64,000 bases of DNA. It comes from Bordetella pertussis 18323. GTDB lineage: Bacteria; Pseudomonadota; Gammaproteobacteria; Burkholderiales; Burkholderiaceae_B. The notes beneath the pieces were generated by a model. The model saw only the letters and a list, made by a program, of their open reading frames with translations, made no database searches and was not told the origin of the DNA. The stretch lies in NCBI RefSeq assembly GCF_000306945.1, contig NC_018518.1, forward strand, positions 2,852,001 through 2,916,000, read 5' to 3'. The first letter of the stretch is position 1. Every line of letters starts with the position of its first letter. Of this stretch, positions 26,247 to 36,387 are shown in pieces. Both the position numbers and the translations under genes were made by a program.

Positions 26247-27734
26247 CTATTTGCTGGCGGGCTGCACCGCGACCCATTGGGTCTGGTCGCCGCGGCGTAC
26301 CAGCAGGCCGGCGGCCTTTTTCTTGTCCAGGCGCGACACCAGCTTGTTGAACTGGGCCGCGTCCGTGACGTCGGTGTCGTTGACCGCCAGCACGATGTCG
26401 CCTTCCTGCAGGCCTGCCTGCGCGGCCGCGCCCTCGGCCACGCGCACCTGCGCCCCGCCCTTGATGCGCAGCTTGCGCTGCATATCGGACGGCACGTCGA
26501 CGACGCCCAGGCCCAGGTGGTTCTCGGCCGTCGGCTCGGCCTGCTTGCCCTCGTCCGCGGTCGCGGCGCTGCGGTCGGACTTCAGCTCGGCCACCTTGAC
26601 CGACAGGGTCACGTTGCGGCCCTTGCGCCAGACGTCCATCTTGGCGCTTGTGCCCGGCTTGGTCTCGCCCACGATGCGCGGCAGATCGGACCAGCGCTTG
26701 ATGGGCTCGCCGTTGAACTTCAGGATCACGTCGCCGGGCTGCACGCCGGCCGACTCGGCCGGGCCTTCGGCCTCGACGCTGCTGACCAGCGCGCCTTCGG
26801 CGCGCGGCAGGCCGATGGCATCGGCCACGTCCTTGTCGACCTCGCCAATCTGCACGCCGATACGGCCGCGCGTCACCTTGCCGGTGGCACGCAACTGGTC
26901 GACCACGCGCATGGCCTCATCGATGGGAATGGCCAGCGAAATGCCCATGAAGCCGCCGCTGCGCGAAATGATCTGCGAGTTGATGCCCACGGCCTCGCCC
27001 TGCAGGTTCAGCAGCGGCCCGCCGGAGTTGCCCGGGTTGACGGCCACGTCGGTCTGGATGAAGGGCAGGTATTCGCCGGTATCGCGGCCGATGGCGCTGA
27101 CGATGCCCGCGGTGACGGTGGAGTCCAGGCCGAACGGCGAACCGATGGCCAGCACCCATTGCCCCTTCTTCAGCGTCTTGGGGTCGCCGATGGTCAGCGG
27201 CGTCATGTCCTTGGCGTCGATCTTGATCAGGGCCACGTCGGTGCGGTCGTCCGAACCGATCACCTTGGCCTTGAACTCGCGCCCGTCGGTCAGGGTGACG
27301 TAGATGTCGGTGGCATCGCTGATCACGTGGTTGTTGGTCAGGATGTAGCCATCGGCCGAGATGAAGAAGCCCGACCCCACGCCGCGTGGAATGGTGCGCT
27401 CTTCAGGCTGGGGCTGCGGCTGCTTGCGGCGCTGGCCGGGCGCCGGGCCGGGCGGCTGGAAATCGGGGCCGAAGAACCAGCGGAACAATTCGTACGGATC
27501 GTTGCCGCCGCCCGGGCCGCCGCGCACCGGCACGGTGGCCGTGGTACGGATGTTGACAACGGCGGGCTCGACTTTCTCGACGATCCCGGTGAAATCGGGT
27601 AACGCCACCGCGGGGGGGGCGACCTGCGTCTGCGCCTGGACTTGCGTGCCCGCGGCGGTTACTGCCATGAACGCGACCAGCGCGGCCGCGCCGAAGCGCC
27701 GGAAAAAAAGGTTCGACACTGTAATTGCTTTCAT
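26247..27734 (-). CDS. degP: Periplasmic serine protease DegP/MucD
   Basis: The 495-aa secreted protease has a signal peptide (FGAAALVAFMAVTAAGTQVQA). The trypsin-like domain carries catalytic His in YILTNNHVI, Asp in DDRTDVALIKI and Ser in VNPGNSGGPLLN, followed by two PDZ domains (about residues 285-375 and 400-490). It degrades or refolds misfolded envelope proteins. The start at 27734 is chosen for the signal peptide. As the fourth gene after rpoE-rseA-rseB it matches MucD of the algU-mucABCD type cluster and should be part of the sigmaE response. Confidence 0.95.
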   Translation of the reverse strand: MKAITVSNLFFRRFGAAALVAFMAVTAAGTQVQAQTQVAPPAVALPDFTGIVEKVEPAVVNIRTTATVPVRGGPGGGNDPYELFRWFFGPDFQPPGPAPGQRRKQPQPQPEERTIPRGVGSGFFISADGYILTNNHVISDATDIYVTLTDGREFKAKVIGSDDRTDVALIKIDAKDMTPLTIGDPKTLKKGQWVLAIGSPFGLDSTVTAGIVSAIGRDTGEYLPFIQTDVAVNPGNSGGPLLNLQGEAVGINSQIISRSGGFMGISLAIPIDEAMRVVDQLRATGKVTRGRIGVQIGEVDKDVADAIGLPRAEGALVSSVEAEGPAESAGVQPGDVILKFNGEPIKRWSDLPRIVGETKPGTSAKMDVWRKGRNVTLSVKVAELKSDRSAATADEGKQAEPTAENHLGLGVVDVPSDMQRKLRIKGGAQVRVAEGAAAQAGLQEGDIVLAVNDTDVTDAAQFNKLVSRLDKKKAAGLLVRRGDQTQWVAVQPASK

Positions 27735-27771
27735 AGAGAGCTCCGAAAAGACCCCAGTACCCTTTGCGGGC

Positions 27772-28830
27772 TTATTGTTGTTTAGCCGCATCCACCGGCA
27801 CATATTCGGTGGTTTCGGCCAGTTGTTCCAGCGTGCCGGCCGGGACTTCGCCCAGCGCCGTCAGCCAGAAATCGGCGATGCGCGTACCGTAGATATTGAT
27901 CGCGCCGCGCCGGGCCAGCCCCTCGGGGGGATGCGCGTGCCGGCGCGAATCGTACGGTTCGATGAATACGGAAATGGCGGCCAGGCCATCGGACAGCACC
28001 AATTGGTTGACAGTGGCCGGCCCCATGGAGCGCGCCACCTGCAGGACTGCCGAGAACCCCTTGGGCGCCGTGATGCGCCAGCCTTGCGCGGCCAGGTCGA
28101 CCGGCTTCATGACGGGTTCGAGCACGCGCCAGTCGCGCGTGCTCCAGCGCGAAGTCAGCATGGCCGGGTCCACGTCGCCGCCCAGGCGGATCGAGGTGAA
28201 CGACACCTGCTCGACCACCCGGCGCGCGGCGTCCAGCGTCTGCGCCTTCAGCAGCAGGTTGGTGGCCACGTCGGCGCACAGGCGATAACCGTAACGCAGC
28301 GCATCGCGCGGCTCGACGGTGATCAGCCGGCATTGGCGATCCGCGACGCGGTGCAACTGCGATTCGGCCCGGATGTGGTAGTTCTCGGCCAGGCCGGCCG
28401 GATCGCCCAGCAGCAGGCCGGGGAAGCGGTCGCCGCGGCGCCGCTCCAGCAACACCGTCTTGCGCTCGGGGATGAGGCACTGCACGTCTTCGTTGTGGCG
28501 CAGGTATTCGCGCGGCTGGCCGTCGAGGATCTCGAGGCGCTCGCGCTCACCGGTGCCGTCGAGCACGTGCACCAGGCGCGAGGACTGGATCGACTCGCCC
28601 TGCTGGTACATGAACACGCCGGCGTAGTCCTGCTTGCGGGCGGCCTGCTGGATGCTGGAGAGCAGCAATACGGGGTCTTCGGGCACCGCCGGCGCGGCAG
28701 CCCGGACCGGCCGCGCGTAAATGGCCATCAGGCCCATCAGCACCGCCATGGCCGCCAGGCCGGCCGTCTGTCGCTGTCGCCACGTCATGCGCCCCAATGC
28801 GGGCCGGCGCATGTAAAGCAACGGTGTCAT
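27772..28830 (-). CDS. rseB: Sigma-E factor regulatory protein RseB/MucB
   Basis: This 352-aa periplasmic protein has an N-terminal hydrophobic export signal (TAGLAAMAVLMGLMAIYARP). The RseB N-domain begins VLLLSSIQQAARKQDYAGVF with YQQGESIQSSRLVHVLDG, and the C-terminal MucB/RseB domain contains GWRITAPKGFSAV. RseB binds the anti-sigma factor RseA and shields it from DegS-like proteases until lipid signals release it. The ATG shares one base with the rseA stop (TGATG). Confidence 0.93.
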   Translation of the reverse strand: MTPLLYMRRPALGRMTWRQRQTAGLAAMAVLMGLMAIYARPVRAAAPAVPEDPVLLLSSIQQAARKQDYAGVFMYQQGESIQSSRLVHVLDGTGERERLEILDGQPREYLRHNEDVQCLIPERKTVLLERRRGDRFPGLLLGDPAGLAENYHIRAESQLHRVADRQCRLITVEPRDALRYGYRLCADVATNLLLKAQTLDAARRVVEQVSFTSIRLGGDVDPAMLTSRWSTRDWRVLEPVMKPVDLAAQGWRITAPKGFSAVLQVARSMGPATVNQLVLSDGLAAISVFIEPYDSRRHAHPPEGLARRGAINIYGTRIADFWLTALGEVPAGTLEQLAETTEYVPVDAAKQQ

Positions 28831-29330
28831 CAACGTCCTGCTCCGGCGTCGAAGGATACCTGGCGCACGGCGCTGGGGCCCGCCACCTGGCGATGCGCTT
28901 CGAGGTAATCGCGCAGGCCGGCGTCATCGCCCGCGGACGCCGGCGTCGCATCGGCCAGCACGCGGGTTTCACCCGTCGGCGCGCCCGTGAGATAGGGGTG
29001 CGCCACCCAGGCCACGGTGGCCACGGCGGCTGCCACGGCCAGCCCGGACAGGCCCAGGCGCAAGGGCGAGCGGCGCCGCGGCGCCGCCACGATGGGCAGC
29101 TCGGCCTCCAGCGCGCGGGCCAGGCGGGCCTGGAACTGGGCGCTGGGACTGACTGCGAGATCGACGTTGCGCAGGGCATCGCCAATCAGATGATATGTAT
29201 CCCAAGTCTGGCGCCCATGCGGGTGCGACATCTCGGGGAAAAAGTCCTCGGACCCTTCGCCGTCCATCCAGGCGGAAACCGACTCCTCCCAGGAGGATTC
29301 GGCGGTCAGGGACTTGGCTGCGGTTTGCAT
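28830..29330 (-). CDS. rseA: Anti-sigma-E factor RseA
   Basis: The 166-aa protein has a cytoplasmic N-domain (ESVSAWMDGEGSEDFFPEM, WDTYHLIGDALRN) that grips sigmaE and a single membrane segment (LGLSGLAVAAAVATVAWVA, about residues 90-110). A short periplasmic tail follows. The ATG at 29330 is preferred: AGGAG lies 8 bases upstream. It lies 12 bp after rpoE and overlaps rseB. Confidence 0.92.
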   Translation of the reverse strand: MQTAAKSLTAESSWEESVSAWMDGEGSEDFFPEMSHPHGRQTWDTYHLIGDALRNVDLAVSPSAQFQARLARALEAELPIVAAPRRRSPLRLGLSGLAVAAAVATVAWVAHPYLTGAPTGETRVLADATPASAGDDAGLRDYLEAHRQVAGPSAVRQVSFDAGAGR

Positions 29331-29342
29331 GACTGCCACTCC

Positions 29343-29942
29343 TTACCAGCGACGCTCGGCATCGGTGTCCAGCAAAGGGCGCAACCGACTGGCAATGGCC
29401 TCGCGCGCTCTGAATATGCGCGAACGAACCGTGCCAATCGGGCAATCCATGCTCTGGGCGATGTCTTCGTAACTCATACCTTCAATCTCACGCAGGACGA
29501 TGGCGGTGCGCAATTCCTCGGGCAACTCCTCGATGGCCGCGTTTACCGTCTCGGCAATCTCGCGGGTTGCGGCCATGGATTCCGGCGTGCTTATGTCGGT
29601 TAGGTTGTCGGTTTCGTTAAAAGTTTCACCATCTTCGGTTTCAATTGCGTTGGGCGCGCTCGGACGGCGTCCGGACGAGGCCAGCCAATTGCGGGCCGTA
29701 TTGATGGCGATACGATACAACCAGGTATAGAAGGCGCTGTCCCCGCGAAACTGCGGCAGGGCCCGGTACGCCTTGATAAAGGCTTCCTGCGCGACATCCT
29801 CGATTTCGGCCGGATCGCGGATCATGCGCGCCAGCAGGCGGAGGATCTTGCGCTGATACTTCAGGACCAGCAGATCGAAGGCTTTCTTGTCGCCACGTTG
29901 TACGCGCGCGACAAGTTCGGCGTCGACATCGCGTTCGCTCAT
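29343..29942 (-). CDS. rpoE: RNA polymerase sigma-E (ECF) factor
   Basis: The 199-aa ECF sigma factor has region 2 (FDLLVLKYQRKILRLLARMI, then EDVAQEAFIKAYRALPQFRG and FYTWLYRIAINTARNWL) and region 4 (LREIEGMSYEDIAQSMDCPI, GTVRSRIFRAREAI). It starts at ATG 29942 (MSERDVDAELVARVQRGDK). It drives envelope-stress genes, usually including its own operon. It is followed by its anti-sigma rseA, then rseB and degP. Confidence 0.97.
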   Translation of the reverse strand: MSERDVDAELVARVQRGDKKAFDLLVLKYQRKILRLLARMIRDPAEIEDVAQEAFIKAYRALPQFRGDSAFYTWLYRIAINTARNWLASSGRRPSAPNAIETEDGETFNETDNLTDISTPESMAATREIAETVNAAIEELPEELRTAIVLREIEGMSYEDIAQSMDCPIGTVRSRIFRAREAIASRLRPLLDTDAERRW

Positions 29943-30439
29943 GACGCCCCCCAACTCGTCGCCGCCTGCACATGCGCCGCTGTCGCCATCAGGCGCAGGC
30001 GGCGCCAGTGCCCGGGCGGCAATGCCGGCCGCCAGACGGTGCAGATGATTTTGCTATTTGTAACCCGAGACCCCGCCTCGGCGTCAAGCCCAAGCTCCAG
30101 GCGCAGCCACAGCGGCCCCTGGCGGACCGCCAGCAGGCGGGCTTGCATCCAGCCACGCCCGCCCAGCACGCGCCAGCCGCCCGGCACGGGCGCCGCGCAC
30201 AGGGCCGGCGCGCCGCCGCGGCTGCCGCGCAGCCACAGCAGGCCGCCCAGCCCGCCCGCGGCGACAGCCAGCATGCCCGCGGACAGCGGCGCCAGCCATT
30301 GCAGCTGAACGAGCGCCACCGCCGCGCTGCCGGCAGCCGCCAGCATGGCCAGCAAGCCCAGCGCCACCGCCAGGGCCGGCACCCTCACCGGCAAGCGCAG
30401 ATGCCAACGGTTATCGAAAATACCGCCGTCCGGGTTCAA
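29939..30439 (-). CDS. YgfX-like two-segment membrane protein
   Basis: An open frame of about 166 codons links fabF and rpoE and overlaps the rpoE ATG (ATGA). It has two hydrophobic segments near the N-terminus (LAVALGLLAMLAAAGSAAVA; SAGMLAVAAGGLGGLLWLR). A beta-rich C-half follows, ending KIICTVWRPALPPGHWRRLR, which resembles the tail of YgfX/CptA. The start is uncertain: a TTG at 30439 just after the fabF stop is suggested, while the frame itself extends to 30481. YgfX proteins are small inner-membrane factors of debated function; homology here is by architecture only. Confidence 0.55.
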   Translation of the reverse strand: MNPDGGIFDNRWHLRLPVRVPALAVALGLLAMLAAAGSAAVALVQLQWLAPLSAGMLAVAAGGLGGLLWLRGSRGGAPALCAAPVPGGWRVLGGRGWMQARLLAVRQGPLWLRLELGLDAEAGSRVTNSKIICTVWRPALPPGHWRRLRLMATAAHVQAATSWGAS

Positions 30440-30440
30440 C

Positions 30441-31670
30441 TCAAACCCGACGAACGGCCATCGAACCGTTGGTGCCGCCAAACCCGAACGAATTCGACAG
30501 GCCGATCTCGATCTTCATGGGCCGCGCCTCGTTGGCGCAGTAATCCAGGTCGCACTCCGGATCCTGGTTGAAGATGTTGATGGTCGGCGGCGAAATCTGG
30601 TTATGGACGGCCAGGGTCGTGAATACGGCTTCGATCCCGCCAGCGGCGCCCAGCAGGTGCCCGGTCATGGATTTGGTCGAATTCACCACCAGCTTGGAGG
30701 CATGGTCGCCGAAGGCCAGTTTCAACGCGTCGGTTTCGTTCTTGTCGCCCAGCGGCGTGGACGTGCCGTGCGCATTGACGTAGGAAACCTCGTCGGCATT
30801 GATGCCGCCGTTGCGCAGCGCATTGAGAATGCCGCGGCGCGGGCCGTCCTTGTCGGGGGCGGTGATATGGTGCGCGTCGGAACTCATGCCGTAGCCGGCC
30901 AGTTCGCCGTAGATGCGCGCGCCGCGCTTCTTGGCATGCTCGTACTCTTCGAGCACCAGCACGCCGGCGCCTTCGCCCAGCACGAAACCATCGCGGTCGC
31001 GGTCCCAGGGACGCGAGGCGGTGGTCGGATCGTCGTTGCGCGTCGACAGCGCGCGCATCGCGGCAAAGCCGCCGATGCCCAGCGGCGAGACGGTCGATTC
31101 GGCCCCGCCGGCAAGCATGACGTCGGCATCGCCGTATTCGATCAGGCGCGCGGCATCGCCGATGCAATGCAGGCCGGTGGTGCACGCGGACACGACCGCG
31201 TAGCTCGGGCCCTTCATGCCATAGGCGATGGAGAGCTGGCCGGAAATGAGATTGATCAACGACGCAGGCACGAAGAACGGCGAAATGCGGCGCGGTCCCT
31301 TGGCCAACATCTCGGTCTGGGTTTCTTCGATGCGCGGCAGGCCACCGATGCCCGACCCCACGATCACGCCAATGCGCTCGGCATTGGTTTCGGTGACCTC
31401 AAGGCCGCAATCGCGCCACGCCTGCATGCCGGCGGCCAGGCCATAATGGATGAAGGTATCCATCTGGCGGGCTTCTTTGGCGGGCATGTACTGGGTGACG
31501 TCGAAATCCTTGACCTCGCCGGCGATGTGCGTCGTCAGCGGGGTAGGGTCGAAACGGGAGATGCGGCTGATGCCGGAACGTCCGTTGACGATATTGTCCC
31601 AGGCGCTGGCAATGTCGTTGCCCACGGGGCTAACGATACCCAGGCCGGTGATGACGACTCGTCGCTTCAC
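30441..31670 (-). CDS. fabF: 3-oxoacyl-ACP synthase II
   Basis: The 409-aa condensing enzyme has the nucleophile AVVSACTTGLHCIGDAA and the catalytic histidines in NAHGTSTPLGDKNE and STKSMTGHLLGAAGG. It elongates acyl-ACP by two carbons and makes cis-vaccenoyl chains. It follows acpP with a 189-bp gap that may hold its own control region. It ends at NSFGFGGTNGSMAVRRV. Confidence 0.97.
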   Translation of the reverse strand: MKRRVVITGLGIVSPVGNDIASAWDNIVNGRSGISRISRFDPTPLTTHIAGEVKDFDVTQYMPAKEARQMDTFIHYGLAAGMQAWRDCGLEVTETNAERIGVIVGSGIGGLPRIEETQTEMLAKGPRRISPFFVPASLINLISGQLSIAYGMKGPSYAVVSACTTGLHCIGDAARLIEYGDADVMLAGGAESTVSPLGIGGFAAMRALSTRNDDPTTASRPWDRDRDGFVLGEGAGVLVLEEYEHAKKRGARIYGELAGYGMSSDAHHITAPDKDGPRRGILNALRNGGINADEVSYVNAHGTSTPLGDKNETDALKLAFGDHASKLVVNSTKSMTGHLLGAAGGIEAVFTTLAVHNQISPPTINIFNQDPECDLDYCANEARPMKIEIGLSNSFGFGGTNGSMAVRRV

Positions 31671-31859
31671 GGAAGACTCCTCAAACAGACAAAATAAAGG
31701 CGGTTTTCGGGAAGCACTGCGCGCGCGGACCGCAAGACCACGGGAAGGCCGTTACTTCCTCCCCGCACGCGGACCGCACGGCATTCCTGAAACCGCCCCG
31801 ATTCCCGGCGCCGCCCCGAAGTGTTCGATCCGGGCGCGCGGGAGGATACAGGCTTTAGC

Positions 31860-32099
31860 TTACTGCTTACCGTGCGAATTGATGTAGTCAATCGCTTGCT
31901 GCACGGTAGTGATCTTTTCGGCCTCTTCGTCGGGGATCTCGGTCTCGAATTCGTCTTCGAGCGCCATGACCAGTTCGACCATGTCGAGCGAATCGGCACC
32001 GAGGTCGTCAAGGAAGGAGGACTCGTTCTTGATCTCGGCTTCGTTCACGCCAAGTTGTTCAGCGACGATCTTCTTGACGCGCTGTTCGATGCTTTCCAT
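31860..32099 (-). CDS. acpP: Acyl carrier protein
   Basis: The 79-aa acidic protein starts [18 protein letters not shown] and carries the phosphopantetheine serine in [16 protein letters not shown]. It carries growing fatty acyl chains in the FAS II cycle. The ATG at 32099 gives the standard length; GGAGAT precedes it. It lies between fabG and fabF. Confidence 0.98.
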
Positions 32100-32281
32100 G
32101 CAGATCTCCAATTGGGAAAAATCCCGCGAATTATAGCCAAGCGTAGAGGAATGCAAACGCCAGGCCGTGACAAAAATAACACCGCATCCGTTCCGGCCCC
32201 TTCCGGGCCGCTATCCAGGTGCGCGGCGTTTCCACAGAAACGCGCGGCTGGGCTTGGATGGGCCGCGCCGCGCGCTTCTCA

Positions 32282-33034
32282 CTATTGCATATACATGCCG
32301 CCGTTGACGTGCAGCGTGGTACCGGTAATGTAACCCGCCTGCGGCCCGGCCAGAAAGGCGACCGCATGGGCGATGTCGGCGGGCGCGCCCAGGCGGCCCA
32401 GCGGAATCTGCTGCAGCAGCGCCGCCGTCTGGTCTTCGCCCAGGATACGCGTCATATCGGTATCGATAAAGCCGGGCGCCACGCAGTTGACGGTGATGTT
32501 GCGGCTGCCGAGCTCGCGCGCCAGGGCCCGCGCCATGCCCGCCACGCCGGCCTTGGCGGCGGCGTAGTTGGCCTGGCCAGCGTTGCCGCTTGCGCCCACC
32601 ACCGACGTGATATTGATGATCCGGCCCCAACGCGCCTTCATCATGCCGCGCAGCACGGCGCGCGACAGGCGGAAGACCGCCGCCAGGTTGGTATCGATGA
32701 CGGCCGACCAATCGTCGTCCTTCATGCGCATGGCCAGCGTGTCGCGCGTGATGCCGGCGTTGTTGACCAGGATGTGCGGGCCGCCGCCATCCTTGCCAAG
32801 CTGCTCGATCAGCGCCTCGCAGGCCTGGGCATCGGTCACGTCCAGCACCACGCCCCGCCCGCCCTGGGCGGCCAGCGCCTCGGTGATGGCCTGGGCGCCC
32901 GCCTCGGACGTGGCCGTACCGACCACCGTGGCGCCGCGCGCCGCCAGTTCCTGGGCGATGGCGCGGCCGATGCCGCGCGTCGCGCCGGTCACCAGCGCGA
33001 TCTTGCCCTGCAGTTCCGTGGAGGTTTTTTCCAT
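32282..33034 (-). CDS. fabG: 3-oxoacyl-ACP reductase
   Basis: The 250-aa short-chain dehydrogenase has the NADP site ALVTGATRGIGRAIAQEL, NNAGITRD, the catalytic Ser and Tyr-x3-Lys in SVVGASGNAGQANYAAAKAG, and C-terminal GYITGTTLHVNGGMYMQ. It reduces beta-ketoacyl-ACP. It begins 1 bp after the fabD stop, so the two are translationally linked. Confidence 0.97.
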   Translation of the reverse strand: MEKTSTELQGKIALVTGATRGIGRAIAQELAARGATVVGTATSEAGAQAITEALAAQGGRGVVLDVTDAQACEALIEQLGKDGGGPHILVNNAGITRDTLAMRMKDDDWSAVIDTNLAAVFRLSRAVLRGMMKARWGRIINITSVVGASGNAGQANYAAAKAGVAGMARALARELGSRNITVNCVAPGFIDTDMTRILGEDQTAALLQQIPLGRLGAPADIAHAVAFLAGPQAGYITGTTLHVNGGMYMQ

Positions 33035-33035
33035 G

Positions 33036-33971
33036 TCAGTTCCCGTTTACAGCCGCCAGCGCCGCTTCCAGCGAGGCCGGGTCGGTGATGGCGATGCCCG
33101 TCAGGTCGGCATCGATGCGTTTGGTCAGGCCGGTCAGCACCTTGCCCGGACCGCATTCGATCACGTGGGTGACGCCAAGTTCCTTCATCGCGCGCAGCGT
33201 CTCGACCCAGCGTACCGGATGCCATGCCTGGCGCACCAGCGCGTCGCGGATGGCCGCCGGTTCGGCAGGCGTGGCGACGTCGACATTGTTGAGCACCGGC
33301 ACTTGCGGCGCAGACACCTCCACGCCGGCCAGCGCGCCCTGCAGCACCTCGGCGGCGGGCTTGAGCAGGCTGGAGTGAAACGGCGCCGACACCGGCAGCA
33401 ACAGCGCGCGCTTGGCGCCGGCCGCCTTGGCGGCTTCGCAGGCGCGCTCGACCGCGGCCTTGTGGCCCGCGATGACGACTTGCGCCGGCGCATTGAAATT
33501 GACGGCCTCGACCACTTCGCCCTGGGCAGCCTGCTGGCAGGCGGCACGCACGGCGTCGTCGTCCAGGCCGAGCACCGCCGCCATGGCGCCGGCGCCCACC
33601 GGCACCGCGGCCTGCATGGCGTCGGCGCGCACGCGCACCAGGCGCACGGCATCTTCCAGCGCCAGCGCGCCGGCGGCCGTCAGCGCGGCGTATTCGCCCA
33701 GGCTATGGCCGGCCATCACCTCGGGCATGGGCCCGCCCGCCGCGCGCCAGGCGGCAAAGCAGGCCGCGCCGGCGGTCAGCATGGCCGGCTGGGTGTTGGT
33801 GGTGAGATTGAGTTGCTGGGCCGGGCCTTGCGCCATCAGGGCGCCCAGGTCCTGGCCCAGCGCGGCGCTGGCACGCGCCACGACGTCGGCCACGGCGGCA
33901 TTGCCGGCCCATGCATCGAGCATGCCGACAGATTGGGAGCCTTGACCGGGAAAGACAAACGCCAGCTTCAT
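33036..33971 (-). CDS. fabD: Malonyl-CoA:ACP transacylase
   Basis: The 311-aa enzyme starts MKLAFVFPGQGSQSVGML and has the active serine in MAGHSLGEYAALTAAG and the catalytic His in VSAPFHSSLLKPAAE. It loads malonyl groups on ACP. It lies between fabH (81-bp gap) and fabG. Confidence 0.97.
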   Translation of the reverse strand: MKLAFVFPGQGSQSVGMLDAWAGNAAVADVVARASAALGQDLGALMAQGPAQQLNLTTNTQPAMLTAGAACFAAWRAAGGPMPEVMAGHSLGEYAALTAAGALALEDAVRLVRVRADAMQAAVPVGAGAMAAVLGLDDDAVRAACQQAAQGEVVEAVNFNAPAQVVIAGHKAAVERACEAAKAAGAKRALLLPVSAPFHSSLLKPAAEVLQGALAGVEVSAPQVPVLNNVDVATPAEPAAIRDALVRQAWHPVRWVETLRAMKELGVTHVIECGPGKVLTGLTKRIDADLTGIAITDPASLEAALAAVNGN

Positions 33972-34052
33972 GATTGTCCCTAGACAGAATTCGGTATGGA
34001 GGAATGGCGGCGTGCGCGGTCGCGCACAGGCGCGCGCAGCGCGCCCTTCCGC

Positions 34053-35027
34053 CTACATGCGGGCCAGCACGGAGCCCCAGGTGAAGCCGCCGCCCACGCC
34101 TTGCATGAGTACCAGCTGGCCCGGCTTGACGCGCCCGTCGCGGCGCGCGACATCGAGCGCCAGCGGCACGCTGGCCGCCGAGGTGTTGGCATGCTGGTCC
34201 ATGGTGATGACGACCCGTTCGGTCGGCACGCGCAACTTGCGCGCCAGGAAATTCAGGATGCGCACGTTGGCCTGGTGCGGGATCAGCCAATCGATGTCAT
34301 CGACCTCGACGCCAGCCTCGGCGCAGACGTCGCGCGCCGAACGGTCGAGCACCGTGACCGCCTGCTTGAACACCGCCTGGCCGTCCATGCGCAGGAAGGG
34401 ATCGCCGGTGACGTCCCCGTACGCGACGTTGCCCGCGGCGCAGAGAATCTTGGTCTGGCTGCCATCGGCATGCAGGTGCGCAGCCAGGATGCCCGGCTCG
34501 TCGGCCGCCTTGAGCACGACGGCGCCGGCGCCATCGCCGAACAGCACGCAGGTGCCGCGGTCGTTCCAGTCGAGAATGCGCGAGAAGACTTCGGCGCCGA
34601 TCACCAGCGCGCAGCGCGCGCGGCCGGCGCGAATGAAGTTGTCGGCGGTGGTCATGGCGTAGACGAAGCCGCTGCAGACGGCCTGCACGTCGAAGGCCGC
34701 GCCGCCCTTGGCGCCCAGGTTGGCCTGCACCAGGCAGGCCGTGCTGGGGAAGACGTAGTCCGGCGTCGACGTGGCGACGATGATCATGTCGATCTCGTCG
34801 GCCTGCACCCCGGCGTCGTCCATGGCGCGGCGCGCCGCCTCGGTGGCCAGCTGGCTGGTGGTCACGCCACGCTCGGCCAGGTGGCGCTGCCGGATGCCGG
34901 TGCGCTCGACGATCCACTCGTCGGACGTGGAAATTTGCCGCGTCGCCAGCTCGGCGGCCAGATCGTCGTTGGTGACGACGCGTTCGGGAAGGTAGCCGCC
35001 CGAACCGGCGATCTTGGCGTATTTCAT
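34053..35027 (-). CDS. fabH: 3-oxoacyl-ACP synthase III
   Basis: The 324-aa enzyme starts [20 protein letters not shown] and carries the catalytic Cys in [17 protein letters not shown], His in [11 protein letters not shown] and Asn in [12 protein letters not shown]. It starts fatty acid synthesis from acetyl-CoA and malonyl-ACP. The ATG at 35027 matches known FabH N-termini; in-frame starts at 35042 and 35039 overlap the plsX stop. Confidence 0.97.
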   Translation of the reverse strand: MKYAKIAGSGGYLPERVVTNDDLAAELATRQISTSDEWIVERTGIRQRHLAERGVTTSQLATEAARRAMDDAGVQADEIDMIIVATSTPDYVFPSTACLVQANLGAKGGAAFDVQAVCSGFVYAMTTADNFIRAGRARCALVIGAEVFSRILDWNDRGTCVLFGDGAGAVVLKAADEPGILAAHLHADGSQTKILCAAGNVAYGDVTGDPFLRMDGQAVFKQAVTVLDRSARDVCAEAGVEVDDIDWLIPHQANVRILNFLARKLRVPTERVVITMDQHANTSAASVPLALDVARRDGRVKPGQLVLMQGVGGGFTWGSVLARM

Positions 35028-35038
35028 AGCTTTTTCCA

Positions 35039-36097
35039 TCAAGCGGTGTCCCCAGCCGCGCCGGGCGCGACGGCCTCGCCCGATTGCACGCGCTTGGTTA
35101 TCTGCGCAACAGTCTGCGCCGTGCGCTCGAGCAGTTTACTCGCCACGGCTTCGCGTGCGCGCTGCAGCGCGAAACCGAACGCGTACGCATCGGCTGAACC
35201 GTGGCTCTTGATGACCACGCCGCGCAGGCCAAGCAGGGCCGCGCCATTGTAGCGGCGGTTGTCTACCCGGTTGCGCAGGCGATTTAGCACCGGCTTGGCG
35301 AAGGCGCCAGCCAGCAGGGTAATGAAATTGCGCTTGAACTCTTCGCGGATGACGCTGGACAACATCTTGGCCAGCCCTTCGACGGACTTCAGCACGACAT
35401 TGCCGACAAAGCCGTCACAGACGACCACGTCGACCGTGCCCTTGAAGATGTCGTTGCCTTCGACGTTGCCGTAGAAGTTGAGCGGACTGGCGCGCAGCAG
35501 CTCGGCGGCCTCCTTGACCACCTCGTTGCCCTTGATGATCTCTTCGCCGATGTTGAGCAGCCCCACCGTGGGCCGGTCGCGATGATCGACCGCCTGGGAC
35601 AGGGCCGCGCCCATGATGGCGAACTGCAGCAGGTGCTCGGCCGAGCAATCGACATTGGCGCCCAGGTCGAGCACGGTCGTGGCGCGCCCGGTCTGGTTGG
35701 GGATGGACGTGGCAATAGCAGGACGGTCGATGCCATCCAGCGTCTTGAGCACGTAGCGGGAAATCGCCATCCAGGCGCCGGTATTGCCCGCCGAGATGCA
35801 GGCGTCGGCGCGGCCGTCCTTGACCGCCTGCGCCGCCAGGCGCATGGACGAGTCTTTCTTGCGGCGCAACGCGACCTCGACCGGGTCGTCCATGGAGACG
35901 ACTTCGGTCGCGGGCACGATGTCCAGGCGATCGCGCGGCGCGTCGCGCCGCTCGGCCAGGGCCGCCTCGATCGCGTCGGGAAGCCCGACCAGCAACAGCC
36001 GGGTATCCGGAAATTGCCGGGCGAACTCGATCGCGGCCGGAATCGTGACGGGCAGGCCGAAGTCACCGCCCATGCAGTCTATAGCGATGCGTATCAC
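35039..36097 (-). CDS. plsX: Phosphate acyltransferase PlsX
   Basis: The 352-aa protein starts [20 protein letters not shown] and has [19 protein letters not shown] and [20 protein letters not shown], conserved in PlsX. It converts acyl-ACP to acyl-phosphate for phospholipid synthesis by PlsY. It sits in the usual rpmF-plsX-fabH order. Confidence 0.96.
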
Positions 36098-36153
36098 GGG
36101 TGCCAGGTCAGCGTTCTGCCCAGGAGGTCCGGTTCGCGAGTTCGGCCGCGGCC

Positions 36154-36336
36154 TTATTCGTCAGCCTTGGTCTTCAGGACCTTGCGGCCACGGTAGAAGC
36201 CGTTGGGGCTGATATGGTGGCGCAGGTGGGTTTCGCCGGTGTTGGGCTCGATGGCCGTTGCCGGGTTGACCAGAAAATCGTGCGAGCGGTGCATGCCGCG
36301 CTTGGACGGGGACTTCTTGTTTTGTTGAACAGCCAT
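36154..36336 (-). CDS. rpmF: 50S ribosomal protein L32
   Basis: The 60-aa basic protein starts [20 protein letters not shown] with [20 protein letters not shown], the bL32 pattern. The zinc cysteines present in some L32 proteins are absent (a C- form). It lies between the yceD-like gene and plsX as in many bacteria. Confidence 0.96.
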
Positions 36337-36387
36337 GATGACTCCTAGAAACGGGCCGCATTGTACGCGATCCGACCCGAGTTGATC

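Noticed and set aside
31667..32011. A 114-codon frame over acpP
   Set aside because: It overlaps acpP out of frame on the same strand; acpP has the DSLD motif and standard length.
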